Assembly (NCBI GenBank): GCA_023548195.1
Contig: JAJHZJ010000694.1
Location: 2,356,001-2,420,000, forward strand
Reading direction: 5' to 3'
Length of the DNA stretch: 64,000 bases
Source of the DNA: Bettongia penicillata ogilbyi
Lineage: Eukaryota > Chordata > Mammalia > Diprotodontia > Potoroidae
The notes under the pieces were generated by a model. It made no database searches and was not told where the DNA came from. It saw only the letters and a list, made by a program, of their open reading frames with translations. Positions 1 to 11,480 of this stretch are shown piece by piece. Position 1 is the stretch's first letter. Every line of letters starts with the position of its first letter. Both the position numbers and the translations under genes were made by a program.

Positions 1-2351
1 TGGAAAAGGGGATTAGAATGCTAAAGTAGAAAATTAAAACATCAAGGTTGGCCTTGGAACTACAAAATGAAACACTCAGAGACTAACAGAGTTTTGTCAA
101 GATAACTCACTAATCAAAACACTTTTTTTAAACAACTCAAAAGGTGACCCTACGTATGGATATCACCAGATGGTCAATATAGAAATCAGATTGATTATAT
201 ACTTTGCAGCCAAAGGTGGAGACACTCTGTACAGTCAGTTAAAATAAGATCCAGAGCTGACTGTGGGTCAGATTATGAGCTTTTTATTTCAAAAATCAGA
301 CAACTTAGAGAAAGGAGGGAAAACCGTCATACAGTTTAGATATGACCTAAATAACGTCCCTTATGAATGTGAAGTAGAGGTGAATAGATTTAAGAGATTA
401 GATCTGATAGAATGCCTGAAGAATTATTCACAACATTGTACAGGAGGCAGGGACAACTATTCCAAAGAAAATAAAAAGCAAAAAGGTTTCCAGATGAGGC
501 TCTACAAATAGCTGAGGAAAGAAGAACAGTCAAAGGAAATAGAGAAAGAGACAGATGTATTCATTTGAATGTAGAATTTCAGAGAAGAGCAAGGAGAGGT
601 AAGGAGGCTTTCTTAAACATAAGATGCAAAGAAATAGAAGAAAACAATAGAATGGGAAAGACAAGAGATCTCTTCAAGAAAACTAGAGATATCAAGGGAG
701 TTTCATGCAAAAATGGGCATGATGAAAGGCAAAAATGGTAGGGATTTAAGAGAAGCAAAAGAGATTAAGAAGTGATAAGGCTATACAAAGAATTATTTAA
801 CAAATATATTAATATCATGGATAACCATGAAGGTGTACTTACTGATCTAGAGCCAGACATCCTTCAGAATGAAATCGAGTGGGCCTTAGGAAACATTGTT
901 AATAATAAGGCTAGTGAAGGTGATGGAATTCCAGCTGGACTATTTAAAACCCTAAAAGATAATGCTATTAAAGAGCTATACTCAATATTCAGCAAGTATG
1001 AAAAATACAACCATGGCCACTGGATTGGAAAATATCAGTCTGCCTCCCAATCCTAAAGAAGAGCAATGCCAAAGAATTGCCAGAATTTCCAAACAATTAT
1101 GTTCATTTCACAGGCTAGTAAGGTTATTCTTAGGATTCTACAAGCTAGACTTCAGCAGTATGTGAACTGAAAATTATGAGTAGACTGGTTTTCAAAGAGG
1201 CAGAGAAACTAGAAACCAAATTGCCAACATCTGCTGGATTATAGAAAAAGCAAAGAAGTTCCATAAAAACATCTACTTCTGCTTCATTGGCTACACTAAA
1301 GCCTTTGACTATGTAGATCACAACAAAATGTGGCAAGTACTCAAAGAGATGGGAGTATTGAATCATCTAACTTGTCTCTTGAGGAACCTGTATGTGAGCC
1401 AAGAAGCAACAGTTAAAACTGAAGATGGAATAATTGATTGGTTTAAGATTAGAAAAAGAGTATGACAAGGCTGTTTATTGTCACTGTATTTAACCTGTAG
1501 ACAAAATGCCAAGCTGGATGAATCAAAAGTTGGAATTAAGTTTGTCAATGAGAAATATCAACCAACTCAGATACGCAGATGATACCACTCTGATGACAGA
1601 CAGTGAAGAGGAATTGAGAAGCCTCTTGATAAGGGGGAAAAAGGAAAAAAGCTGGCTTGAAGTTTAACACTTAAAAAAATCCAAGTAAAATCTTAGTAAC
1701 TGGTCCCATCTCTTTCTAGCAAATAGAGATAGAACACATTGAAGCAGTGTCATATTTTATATTCTTGGACTGAAAGATCACTGCAGAGAGCAACTGCAGC
1801 CATGAAACTAACAGACTCTTGCCCGTTGGAAGGAACACTATAGCAAGTCTAGACAGCATACTAAAAAGCAAAGACATTGTCTTACCAAGAAAGGTCCATG
1901 TAGTCAAAGCTATAATTTTTCCAGTAGTGATGTGAGACTTGGACTATAAGGAAAGCTACATGCTGCAGAATCAACATTTTCAAATTGAGGTTCTAGAAGA
2001 CTTTTGAGAGGCCCATGGACAGCAGGGAGATAAAATTAGTCAATACTTAAATAAAGTAATTTAGACTATTCACTAGAAAGTCAAATACTGAAGCTAAAGC
2101 TTAAATATTTTGGCCACATAAGACAAGAGAAGATAAGACTCATTAGAAAATAAGATACTGATGTTGGAAAAGACTGAAGACAAAAGGAAAAGAGAACAGT
2201 AGAGGATGATGATGGATAGATACTATCATGGAAACAATGAACATGAATTTGGACAGACTTCGAGTGATAACAGATCATAGAAGGGCCTTGCAGCTGTAGC
2301 TCATGGGATCATGAAAAGTTGGATACGATTGAATAACTGAATGGCAACAAC
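1..2351 (+). mobile_element. RTE/BovB-like LINE, 5' part outside window
   Basis: Decayed non-LTR retrotransposon. Read across frames it shows, in order, the end of an AP-type endonuclease (motifs DYIL and GSDYEL, about 164-285), a linker, reverse-transcriptase text with AFDYVDHN (about 1285-1335) and a YADD box (1572-1583), and a 3' tail ending near 2351 that resembles the tail of RTE-mobilised SINEs. Many stops and frameshifts make it non-functional. The 5' end is cut by the window edge. Confidence 0.85.
164..1690 (+). pseudogene. RTE endonuclease/reverse transcriptase remnant
   Basis: Broken coding part of the RTE element. Its product would have nicked target DNA and copied element RNA in the nucleus. 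Recognisable segments are the endonuclease C-terminus, a basic linker with GKTRDLFKKTRDI-like text near 655-695, an NNKASEGDGIPAGLF stretch at about 902-945 that is typical just before the RT core, RT motif A near 1285-1325 and the YADD box at 1572-1583. The YADD residues survive, but reading needs several frame changes and passes stops, so no active enzyme is possible. There is no promoter in view. Confidence 0.8.
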
Positions 2352-3115
2352 CAAATTTTATTGAATTATTTTCCTTCTATCTTCTTTCCCTTTTCTATTA
2401 TAAGGGATAGCTTGTTTGGTGCTACTTGGAGGAATGAACATACTTGGAAATGAAGGTAATATAAAAATCAATCAAATTATAGTTTATTTTTAAGGAGAAA
2501 TTTCACTCTCTCTTCTTTCAGAGGCCATGGAATGCTGTATTACTGTCTAACATAGCTGATGAATTGATTAGTTTTGCTGAATTGCTTTTTTCCTGTTTCT
2601 TTTAAATTCTCTGTTATGAAAAAAGGCTATTGGCATGGGGAAGGGAGAGATTTGGAAATCAAGTTCATGAAACAACAAAAGATGCCAGTAAAAATAAGAT
2701 TTTAAAATGAATGCTTGCTGAATGAATAAAGAACTTGAATACTGCATCCATCATGGGTTATGTAATTGGCCAATTGGTTTTCACCCCCACTTAATCTACT
2801 TGTGTTTGCCAATTCCTCACATAATATATTAAATAGGGTCCAGATATGATCCTTTCAATGTTATCACATATGAAAACAGGCTCTATCAAAATTCTGACAG
2901 ATCCGTTCCATTTTGGGTATGTTTGGTTTTCCTTTCTAGGAAAGGAAACTGTAACACAATCTCTCTTCCTTTTCCTTAACTTTGTTTTCTCTTTTGTGAG
3001 GAAATATGGTCCATGGTCTTCCATCCTCTTCCTCTATGTTTGTTTGTTTTTGTTTTTGAAGAAATGTGCACACTAAAACAGTGTATTCCTTTCTATCTTT
3101 CTAGTCTTTTTACAC
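2352..3115. other. unassigned AT-rich sequence
   Basis: No repeat or coding signature recognised. Short ORFs here on both strands overlap each other and have low-complexity composition. Confidence 0.5.
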
Positions 3116-3400
3116 TTTGCTGTCCTCCAGGTACTCTGCAATCTAGTGACTCTGGCTTACTTATAATTCCTCAAGCATGAAATTTCCCCCAACTCTGTGC
3201 CTTCATACCCTATCGCTGGAATGATTTCTCTACTTGTCTCTACATCCTGGATTCCTTCAAGATTCAAATCCTATCTTTTGCAGAAGATTTTTCCCAGTTT
3301 TCCTCCATTGCTCATAGACTACCTTTCACTTACATTGGGTATATCTTTTATATACATAGCTGTTTGCATGTTGTCTTCTGCATTAGAATGTGAAATCTGA
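3116..3400 (+). mobile_element. L2 LINE 3' fragment
   Basis: Sense-strand text runs from a proline/serine/leucine-rich C-terminal ORF remnant (CCTTCAAGATTCAAATCC type, then GCAGAAGATTTTTCCCAG) into the AT-rich L2 3' region. It is old and diverged. Confidence 0.65.
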
Positions 3401-3404
3401 TATA

Positions 3405-3532
3405 TAAATAACATAGATGTTTATATTCATATGTCTATATATGCACACATACACACATATATATATGTGTGTATATTATATGTGGGTGTGCATGTGTATG
3501 TGTGTGTGTGTATGTCTGTCTCACACACATAG
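3405..3532. repeat. TA/TG/CA low-complexity tract
   Basis: Mixed (CA)n, (TA)n and (TG)n blocks follow the L2 tail. They have probably expanded from it. Confidence 0.85.
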
Positions 3533-3535
3533 GAC

Positions 3536-4490
3536 CAGTAGTCATTTCCCAATAGAAGTGAAAAAGGAGTTCTCAAAAGAAGAATTGCAAAGCAGCCACA
3601 ACTACATGAAAAAATGTTCTGAATCACGAATAATAAGAGAAATACACGTAGAAGCGTCCTGAGGTTTTACCTCACACCCCACAAATTGGCAAAGATGATA
3701 AAAATGGCAATAGTGTCAGAGAGATTATAGTATAGGCATATTAACACATTGTCGATGGAGCTGTGAACTGATGTGGCCATTTGGAAAGTGATTTAGAATT
3801 ATACAAATAAAATTATTAAGAAGTTCATATCCCTTGAACCAGAGAATCCATTACCAGATTGGTACCCCAAGGGAATCATTAATAAGAAGAAAGTTCCCAT
3901 AGAGTCAGATAGAACCCTGGGTTTGGAATCAGTAAGACCTGAGTTCAAACCTGGTCTTGATACTTACTAGCTGTGTGACCCTGGGCAAGTCAACTCATCT
4001 CTATTTGCCTTAATCCACCGGAGAAGGAATTGGCAAACCTCATAATGGGGTCACAAAGGGTCTGACCTGACTAGAAATGGCTAAACAAGAACAAGAATAA
4101 TCCCATATAAACCAAAATATTTATAACAGTACTTTTTGTGATGGCAAAGAATTTTAAACAAAGTAGATTGCCATTGATTGGGGAATCACAAAAAAAAACA
4201 ACAAAACAAACCCAACCAAACACCTATTGTATATGAATATAATGGAGTATTACTGTGCAGTAAGAAATAATAATCACATAATGAGGGTCTCAAATAAATA
4301 GAAAGAGAAGATGCATAATGGAGAGTAAGAGAAATACCTCTTGGAAAGAAAAGCAAAAAAGAAAAACCAAATCAAAAAAACCCTAAGAACGAGGACTATC
4401 TGAAGAGGAGAGAAGTGGAATATCAAATGAGAAGAGGGGATCAGGGGTGAAGGGAAGAGAGCCAGTGGGAACAGGGCCATTAAAAAAGAT
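3536..4490 (+). mobile_element. L1 3' fragment, split by a SINE
   Basis: Degenerate end of L1 ORF2 (text like HEKMF and a region resembling TNNKRNTR, then LTPHKLAKM near 3665-3700) followed by 3' UTR. It is 5'-truncated at about 3536 and interrupted by a SINE at 3902-4100. It resumes at GATGGCAAAGAATTT. Confidence 0.75.
3902..4100 (+). mobile_element. MAR1-type SINE (tRNA/CORE head, RTE tail)
   Basis: Carries the CORE-SINE text CTGTGTGACCCTGGGCAAGT and an RTE-like tail (GGAATTGGCAAACC, then GGGGTCACAAAGGGTCTGAC). It is flanked by the 7-bp target duplication TCCCATA at 3895-3901 and 4101-4107. It is inserted in an L1 3' UTR and is therefore younger than that L1. Confidence 0.85.
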
Positions 4491-4499
4491 TAAAGTAAC

Positions 4500-4650
4500 T
4501 GAAGGAACATAATATTGTTTTTATAACTGAAAAGGGAACTTGAAACTGAAAAGCTTTTGCACAGACAATATTAATACATCTAGGATAAGAAGCCAAAGCG
4601 GTCAAATTTTGTGGCAAATTGATAAGGGCTTGGTATCCAAGATATATAAA

Positions 4651-4698
<48 letters not shown>

Positions 4699-5505
4699 CA
4701 TTCCCTCAACTGATAAATGATCAAAGTATATGAATCAACAATTTAAAAAAAACCAAACCAAGTATTCACAACCACATGGGGGAAAATGCTCCAAATCATT
4801 AAAAATAAGAGAAGTGCAAAACAAAACAATCCAAAGGTTTCATCTCACATCCTGCAAAATGGCAAAAATGACAAAAAATTTCACACTCACTGTTAGAGAG
4901 ATTATGGAGTACAATAATAATACATTGTTGGTGGAGCTATGAAATGGTACAACCAGTTTGGAAAGCAATTTGGAGTGATGAAAATAAATTGACTAAAATG
5001 TTCATGCCCTTTGAACCAGATTCCATCACTGAGCTTATAGCCCAAGGAAGCCATCAATAAGAAAAAATTCTCATTTACTCCAAAACATTTGTAGCAGTAC
5101 ATATTTTGTGATAGATAAAAATTGCAAACAAAATAAATGCCCATTAATTAGAGAATGACTAACCAAATTGTGGTACATGAATGTAATGGGACATTGGTGT
5201 ACAAAAGAAATGATATGTGTGGTGAATACATAGAAGCATGGCAAGATCTATGTGAATTAATATGAAGTGAAGTAAGCAATGCCAAGAAAACCATATGCAC
5301 AGAAACAACAGACAATACACCAAAAAAAGTAAATGTAATAAAATTATAAAGGTGTAAAGGGACTAAAGTGAGGAGAGATGAGAAGATGTCTCCAACATAT
5401 CACTTCAAGAATGTGGGAGGTCCGCAGGTATTCTACATTTCACACATTTTTGGATTTTTTCAACGTATCAATCAGTTCTGGAGAAAGGAAAGGGACTGGT
5501 TTCAT
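4500..5505 (+). mobile_element. second L1 3' fragment
   Basis: Starts in ORF2 C-terminal text (KLKSFCTDN, about 4535-4570), continues through sequence matching the usual LLHCWW region near 4925-4945, and ends in the 3' UTR (TTTTTTCAACGTATCAATCAG, near 5460). A (GT)n run sits within it. Many stops. Confidence 0.75.
4653..4697. repeat. (GT)n microsatellite, about 22 units
   Basis: Uninterrupted GT run of 45 bases inside the L1 fragment; likely length-polymorphic. Confidence 0.98.
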
Positions 5506-5510
5506 AGCTA

Positions 5511-5935
5511 TGCTCAATCCCTATAGAACACATAGTTCAAGTTCCAAGTTCAAAGCCCTCCTTGGGTTCAAGTCCCAGGCACTCTAGTTACTTAGGGTTT
5601 CCTTGCCAGGTAGACTGGCTGCACCAACCCCCCCCCCCCCCCCCCCGCCCCGACTTCTTGGCCCCAAGGTCACCATGGCTGGAACTAAGTGGAAATCACA
5701 ACCAACACCTGAAACTGAGAAGTTCAAATCAAATAGAGCAGAAACAAATACCTGGAGCCCCATTTTTCAGAGTTGCCATAAAAGAAAGGGAGTACAGAGG
5801 AGGTAAAGACGTCTCCTCCCAATGGTTCAGTTTATGGCACCTATGCTGTCAATGAACTGTGATCTTCACCCTCTGGAAGCAGCAGGAAAGGACATGAGCC
5901 AGAAAGAAAGAGATTGTCTCAGTCTCAACAGTTTT
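5511..5935. other. unassigned segment with a C19 homopolymer
   Basis: Follows the L1 3' end. It contains 19 consecutive C at 5628-5646. Overlapping proline-rich ORFs here arise from the C tract and are not believable genes. Confidence 0.5.
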
Positions 5936-7040
5936 TAAGACATGTCTTATTTCATATACAGAATCACTCAAAAGTTGTCACCCACCCATGTAGTAGATGA
6001 CATAAACAATCTCCACATACTCCAAAAGCTCCTAGGGTGCCTTCAAGTCAGGTGATCTAGGCATGTCCAGAAAACAATATTAAAATTTTTATTTCAAAGT
6101 AATACTATATCTTCTTGTAATTGCATTTAAAGTACATTTTTACAGGTAAATTATGGTAAAATTATAAAATTTCTTTTAAAAATTATTTTAAAATTCTTCC
6201 ATCAATTTACCTAACTGACCTGATCCTTCCAGTATTTAAGAACAAGTCCCCCAGGTTAAGAACCTCTGCTGCATTTACTTATGCTGTTTCTGAGTACTAC
6301 TAGGCCAGGTCAAATGACCAAGGATGTTCCTATGGAACATTCCTCGCTGTCTTTGAACCAACTCTGCCAGCTCCTTTATTTACCTCTCCTTGTGAGCCTG
6401 TAAATCATTTTTTTCATTTAGCTTCAAATTATGTCTTTGGGTGTTATTTTGAATCAGAAAATCACCATGGCTTAATTTCTCTAGTAACATGTTAACACAT
6501 GGTTAATTGAGCAAAAATCCCCACGTTTAGATTAATGTTCATTTAACATATAGATTCTATTGTTGCATAATTACAAATGAATTAAGGGAATGCTTATAGA
6601 TTTATATATAATATATTCATATTTTATATTTATAGTTCTATATGTGAATTTATGTATCAAAGTTAATGCTTCTGGTTAGTTGATGAATCATGTACTTCTT
6701 CATGCCCTCTGATCACTCGGCGATCAGATGATATTTTGTCTAAGCCCTTTGCCCCCTAATGCCCTCCTGACAAGGTCACTCCTAGACAACAGTGGCACCA
6801 GGGTAAAGTTTGTCCTCTCTCCTCCTTCTTTCTGTTCACCTTTTTGGCCTTTCCAAACAATCACCCTTTTCTCTTGCTCCTCCCCCACCCAGGCAATATT
6901 CTCATTGCAGTTTCCTGTCAATGAGAAAAGAAATTTGGTAAGCTCTTCTTTGCTAAAGTATTAATGTGTTGTTCTTCCCAGGAGTATTTATATTTTTTCT
7001 AGAGGACCTTTATAATGCAGGTGCTAAGGAAACTTCACGG
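5936..7040. other. unassigned, mostly AT-rich
   Basis: I see no coding or repeat signature. A short pyrimidine-rich stretch near 6780-6900 gives opposed ORFs that look like composition artefacts. Confidence 0.5.
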
Positions 7041-7425
7041 GGTCATAAAATCAAAACCATCCAATCTTCTCATTTTACAGATGAGAAATGAATTAACGAA
7101 TGAACAAGCACTTGCTAAGGGCTTACTTATGTGCCAGGTACTGTGTTCTAGGCAACGAATATGCAAATACAAGCAAGGAAGACTTGGGAGACAGCTTCAG
7201 TCAAGATAAAGCAAAAGTTCATCTACTGGAGCCCAAGGTCAGATGGGCAGAGTGTGAATTCCAATGGGACAAGGATGAGGAGGACAGCCAGAATGGAGAC
7301 ATCATGGAAACTGAAGTCTAGAGAGATGGAGTGACTTGGTCACTCAGGCATTAGGTGGGAGACTCAGAATTCAAACTTTTGTCTCTAAATCCACTTCTCT
7401 ATACATTATTCCATACCACTTTCAA
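7041..7425 (-). mobile_element. MIR SINE, antisense, split by L2
   Basis: Two MIR core pieces (CTCATTTTACAGATGAGA near 7068-7085, and GGAAACTGAAGTC near 7308 onward through GAATTCAAACTTTTG) read as one antisense MIR. It is interrupted by L2 3' sequence at about 7089-7300. Confidence 0.65.
7089..7300 (-). mobile_element. L2 3' end, antisense, nested in MIR
   Basis: The text AAGGGCTTACTTATGTGCCA with CAGGTACTGTGTTCTAGG is the antisense L2 3' terminus. It separates two halves of a MIR. Confidence 0.55.
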
Positions 7426-7429
7426 TTGC

Positions 7430-7560
7430 TTTGTTTTATGGATGAAAGACACTGTGGTCAAATGGGGAGAAGTGAATTAATTTCCCAAGGCCTAATGGCA
7501 GAGCCAGTAATAAAAAGTAGGCTCCCTGACTCTAAAATTATCCCTGTGAAAACCCCACTG
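7430..7560 (-). mobile_element. MIR SINE fragment, antisense
   Basis: Diverged MIR core (ATGGATGAAAGACACTGTGG, then GGCAGAGCCAGTAATAAAAA) in antisense orientation. Confidence 0.5.
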
Positions 7561-7884
7561 TGAGGGAAGTTGAGGCATCAGCAGGTATATTTTTGTTCTG
7601 GGCAAGGGCCTTCTCTTTATACCTCATGCAACTTTCCATAGGTCCTCCCTCTGTTTCAGCCTCTGATTCTAGCTCTACAACACACTCTCTCATCAGACTA
7701 ACATTTCTTTGTCCTCCTCATCTACAATTGCCTCACCAATTCCCTTCATTCCCATGACATCCATGCTCTTATTTTTTACTGTTTCGTCATTTTGGGGGCT
7801 GTGGAGACTCATTTCTTTCCATGATCTCCATGGTTTTTATAACTCCTTCAATTCCCATCTATGAGGGCTTTAAAAACTTGTGTT
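7561..7884. other. unassigned pyrimidine-rich sequence
   Basis: Flanks the insertion site of HAL1 copy 1. Possibly diverged L2, but no diagnostic motif could be fixed. Confidence 0.4.
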
Positions 7885-7897
7885 GGGGGTGAGGAGT

Positions 7898-7908
7898 CAT
7901 GATGGCGG
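7898..7908 (+). promoter_or_regulatory. YY1-like site at HAL1 5' end
   Basis: CATGATGGCGG, 13 bases from the element start. It matches the ATGG core of the YY1 site that fixes the transcription start in placental L1 5' UTRs. The position is conserved in all four copies in this window. Function is inferred. Confidence 0.55.
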
Positions 7909-8550
7909 AGTAGAAGGACTCATGTATGCTAGCTCCTGAACCCACAGCCCATAAATTTCCTGTAAAAAGAACTCCCCACAAATTCTGGAGCAGTGGAACC
8001 CGTGCAGCAATAGAGGGGAAGAGATTTCCATTCCAGAGAGCCCTGAAAAACCGACCTCAAAGGTCCATCATGCACCGGACATTGGAGCCCAGCTTTGCCC
8101 TGGCTGCGGCAGCCCCAGAGGAGCAGATCCGAGCATGCTTCAGGGACGGAATCTCTGGAGGCCGCAAAGGTCCCTCCACCAACAGGCACTACAGGTCAGT
8201 GAGAGAGACGTCTGGGCTGGCCGAGAGGGGAGTGGGGTGTCTCCATAACTCAGGCCCCCTCCGGAGGCAGCAGCAGAGGCAGTGGCAGCTCAGGACTCCT
8301 GGAACAGACAGGAGCTCAGGGCCATTACTGAAGATCTCTGCATAAACCCCTTGAGGGAACTGAGCCTGGGAGGTGGCCCTGCCCCCACCTGAGCACCTGA
8401 ACTTGAGCTCACATTGAATAGCAGCTGCGCCTGCTGTGGAAAGCCCTGAGGCTGGGGAGCAGCATTTGAATCTCAGACCCCAAGCACTAGCTGGGCTGAT
8501 CTAGGTGGGGGTGGAGAGGAATCTCAGAAGTCAAGTAACTGGCTGGGAAA

Positions 8551-9656
8551 ATGCCCAGAAAAGGGAAGGAAAATAAGACCATAGAAAGCTACTTTCTTGG
8601 GGAACATATGTTCCCACCTTTCATTTCTGATGAGGAGAAACAATGCTTACCGTCAGGGAAAGACATAGAAGTCAAGGCCTCTGTAGCCCAAACATCTGAA
8701 ATAGATATCCAATGGGCTCAGGCCATGGAAGAGCTCAAAAAGGATTTTGAAAATCAAGTTAGACAGGTGGAGGAAAAAACTGGGAAGAGAAATGAGACAG
8801 ATGCAAGAAAAGCATGAAAAATGGATCAATACCTTGCTAAAGGAGACCCAAAAAAATGCTGAAGAAAATAACACCTTGAAAAGTAGGCTCACTCAATTGG
8901 CAAAAGAGGTTCAAAAAGCCAATGAGGAGAAGAATGCTTTCAAAAGAAGAATTAGTCAAATGGAAAAAGAGGTTCAAAAGATCACTGAAGAGAATAGTTC
9001 TCTCAAAATTAGAATGGAACAGATGGAGGCTAATGACTTTCTGAGAAACCAAAAAATCACAAAACAAAACCAAAAGAATGAAAAAATGGAAGACAATGTG
9101 AAATATCTCATTGGAAAAACAACTGACCTGGAAAATAGATCCAGGAGAGACAATTTAAAAATTATGGGACTACCTGAAAGCCATGATCAAAAAAAGAGCC
9201 TAGACATCATCTTTCATGAAATGATCAAGGAAAAACTGCCCTGAGATTCTAGAACCCAGAGGGCAAAATAAGTATTGAAAGAATCCATCCGATCACCACC
9301 TGAAAGAGATCCAAAAAGAGAAACTCCTAGGAACATTGTGGCCAAATTCCAGAATTCCCAGGTCAAGGAGAAAATATTGCAAGCAGCTAGAAAGAAACAA
9401 TTCCAGTATTGTGGAAATACAATCAGGATAACTCAAGATCTAGCAGTTTCTACATTAAGGGATCGAAGGGTGTGGAATAGGATATTCCAAGAAGTCAAAG
9501 GAACTAGGACTTCAAACCAAGAATCACCTACCCAGATAAACTGAGTATAATACTTCAGGGGGAAATATGGTCTTTCAATGAAACAGAGGACTTTCAAGCA
9601 TTCTTGATGAAAAAGCAGAGCTGAAAAGAAAATTTGACTTTCAAACACAAGAATGA
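8551..9656 (+). pseudogene. L1/HAL1 ORF1 protein remnant, copy 1
   Basis: ORF1p is an RNA-binding, trimeric coiled-coil chaperone that packages element RNA in the cytoplasm. The start is ATG 8551 (MPRKGKENKTIESYF), shared with the other copies. An acidic N-terminal region is followed by a heptad-rich coiled coil (QLAKEVQKANEEKNAF and MEKEVQKITEENSSL, about 8890-9010), an RRM-like segment (SRRDNLKIMGLPE, about 9145-9180) and the C-terminal domain (EKILQAARKKQFQYC, about 9365-9410). A 1-base gain in an A run near 8775 and a second frame change near 9230-9250 break the frame, and further changes occur after 9500. The expected stop after FDFQTQE is at 9654-9656. Not functional. Confidence 0.85.
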
Positions 9657-9785
9657 GAAGAAACATGAAAAAGTAAACAGCAAAGAAAAGTCATAAGGGA
9701 CTTACCAAAGGTGAACTGTTTACATTCCTACATGGAAAGACAATATTTGTAACTCTTAAAACTTTTCAATATCTGGGTAGTTGGT

Positions 9786-9880
9786 GGGACCACACACACA
9801 CATACGCACATGCACATGCACACACACATGTACACGTGTGCATGCACACACATACACACATGCACGCACATACAGAGACA
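9786..9880. repeat. CA/CATGCA-rich tract in HAL1 3' UTR
   Basis: Imperfect (CA)n with ATGCACA variants. The same position in copy 2 (45375-45430) is also CA-rich, so the seed tract belongs to the family consensus. Confidence 0.9.
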
Positions 9881-10723
9881 GAGAGCACAGAGTGAATTGA
9901 ATAGGATGGGACCATATCTTAAAAGAAATTAAGGTAAACGGTGAGAGAGAAATGTAGTGGGAGGAGAGAGGGTGAAATGGAATGGGGTAAATTATCTCTC
10001 ATTCAAGAGGCAAGCAGAAGACTCTTTAGTGGAGGGAAAAAGAGGAGAGCTGAGAAAAAAACATGAAGTTTACCCTCATCACATTTGACTAAAGGAAGGA
10101 ATAAAACACACACTCATTTTGGTATGAAAACCTATCTTACAAAAAAGTGGAGAAAGTGGGGGAGAAGGAGATCAGCAGGGTGGGGGGGATGATGGAAGGG
10201 AGGGCAATGGGAGGATGGAGCAATTTGAAGTCAACACTCATGGGGAGGGACAGGATCAAAAGAGAGAATAGAAACAATGGGGGGCAGGATAGGATGGAGG
10301 GAAATACAGTTAGTCTTACACAACATGACTATTATCGAAGTCATTTATTTACAAAACTACACAGATAGGGCCTGTATTGATTGCCTGCCTTCCCAAAGGG
10401 AATGGGTGTGAAGGGAGGGATGGGGAGGATTTGGAACTCAAAGTTTTAGGAACAACTGTTTAGTATTGTTGTTGCTCCTAGGAAATGAGAAATACAGTTA
10501 ATGGGGAATAGAAAGTCATCTGGCCCTACAGGACAAAAGAGAAAATGGGGACAAGAGAAGGGAGGGATGATAGAAGAGAAGGCAGATTGGTGATAGGGAA
10601 AATTAGAATGCTTGGTGTATTGGGGTGGGGGGGGAGGGGATAAAAGGGGGAGAAAATTTGGAACCCAAAATTTTGTGAAAATGAATGTAAAAAGTTAAAT
10701 AAATAAATTTATATTTTAAAAAA

Positions 10724-11085
10724 TGTTGTTGGGACTTTTAAAGAATTGGTGTCTCTTTAATATAGTGTTAAGCAATTCTTGGTTGGGAAGGCATGAAGTC
10801 CTTCCCACTTCAAGACCAAAAGATTTCTATTCCTACAAATATAGCGAGGTGAAATTGTCCAGAAAAGCCTAATAATCACCCAGTCCTCTCTCATGCCATC
10901 TATATTCCTTTGGTCCTACGGTGGGATGACCTGAAGTCACCCCTGCCTCTGAACTGCGCTGCCCTTGATAAGACTCAACGTATAGGTCCCCATATGTTGG
11001 TTTCAGTTTAATCGTCTCATTACTCTACCTGGTCTAGATAAAATATTACATGAGGTTAAGGGTGCCATTCTTGTTCTAGGATCAT
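10724..11085. other. unassigned sequence
   Basis: Right flank of HAL1 copy 1; nothing recognised. Confidence 0.5.
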
Positions 11086-11190
11086 AGAGTTATATTAGAG
11101 ACCATTTAATCTAATGCCCTCATTTTACAGATGAGGAAACTGAGGTCCAGAGCATTTAAGGGATACTCAAGGTCATATAGAATCTTACAC
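11086..11190 (-). mobile_element. MIR SINE fragment, antisense
   Basis: Contains the diagnostic antisense core CTCATTTTACAGATGAGGAA followed by ACTGAGGTCCAGAG. Confidence 0.8.
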
Positions 11191-11394
11191 AAGATTTGTT
11201 AACTGTAACGTTGCAAGAATGGGTTTTTTCTCATCAGAAAAACTTTTGCCTTTAGTAGGTACTGGCAAAGGATTATGCTTTAATCTTTATTTGACTACTG
11301 TGGTTTTTTAGGGCAGCAGAGTCATCGGGGATTACTGTATGATTCTATAGATAGAAGGGATGAAAAGGTAGAGGATTTGATTGAATGTGCCTTT

Positions 11395-11480
11395 AACCAT
11401 GTCGTTTAAACTAGCTGAACCCCTATTTCCTCATCTGTAAAATAAAGAGGCTGAACAAAGTGAACAGTAAAGCTCCTGCT
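11395..11480 (+). mobile_element. MIR SINE 3' fragment
   Basis: Sense MIR text TATTTCCTCATCTGTAAAAT followed by AAAGAGGCTGAACAAAG. Confidence 0.6.

Larger units (their letters stand above)
7885..10723 (+). mobile_element. ORF1-only L1 (HAL1-like), copy 1, near full length
   Basis: Starts with the L1-type 5' end GGGGGTGAGGAGTCATGATG, has a GC-rich 5' UTR to 8550, an ORF1 remnant at 8551-9656, a (CA)n tract, then about 1 kb of G/A-rich 3' UTR. It ends at AATAAATTTATATTTTAAAA. No reverse-transcriptase ORF2 lies between ORF1 and the tail. Copy 2 has exactly the same layout, so this is a family structure (HAL1, 'half-L1') rather than a private deletion. Flanks suggest an imperfect 16-bp target duplication (3 mismatches, uncertain). 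Confidence 0.85.

Noticed and set aside
7869..10739. Calling a firm target duplication for HAL1 copy 1
   Set aside because: The best pair (AAAAACTTGTGTTGGG and AAAAAATGTTGTTGGG) has three mismatches in 16.
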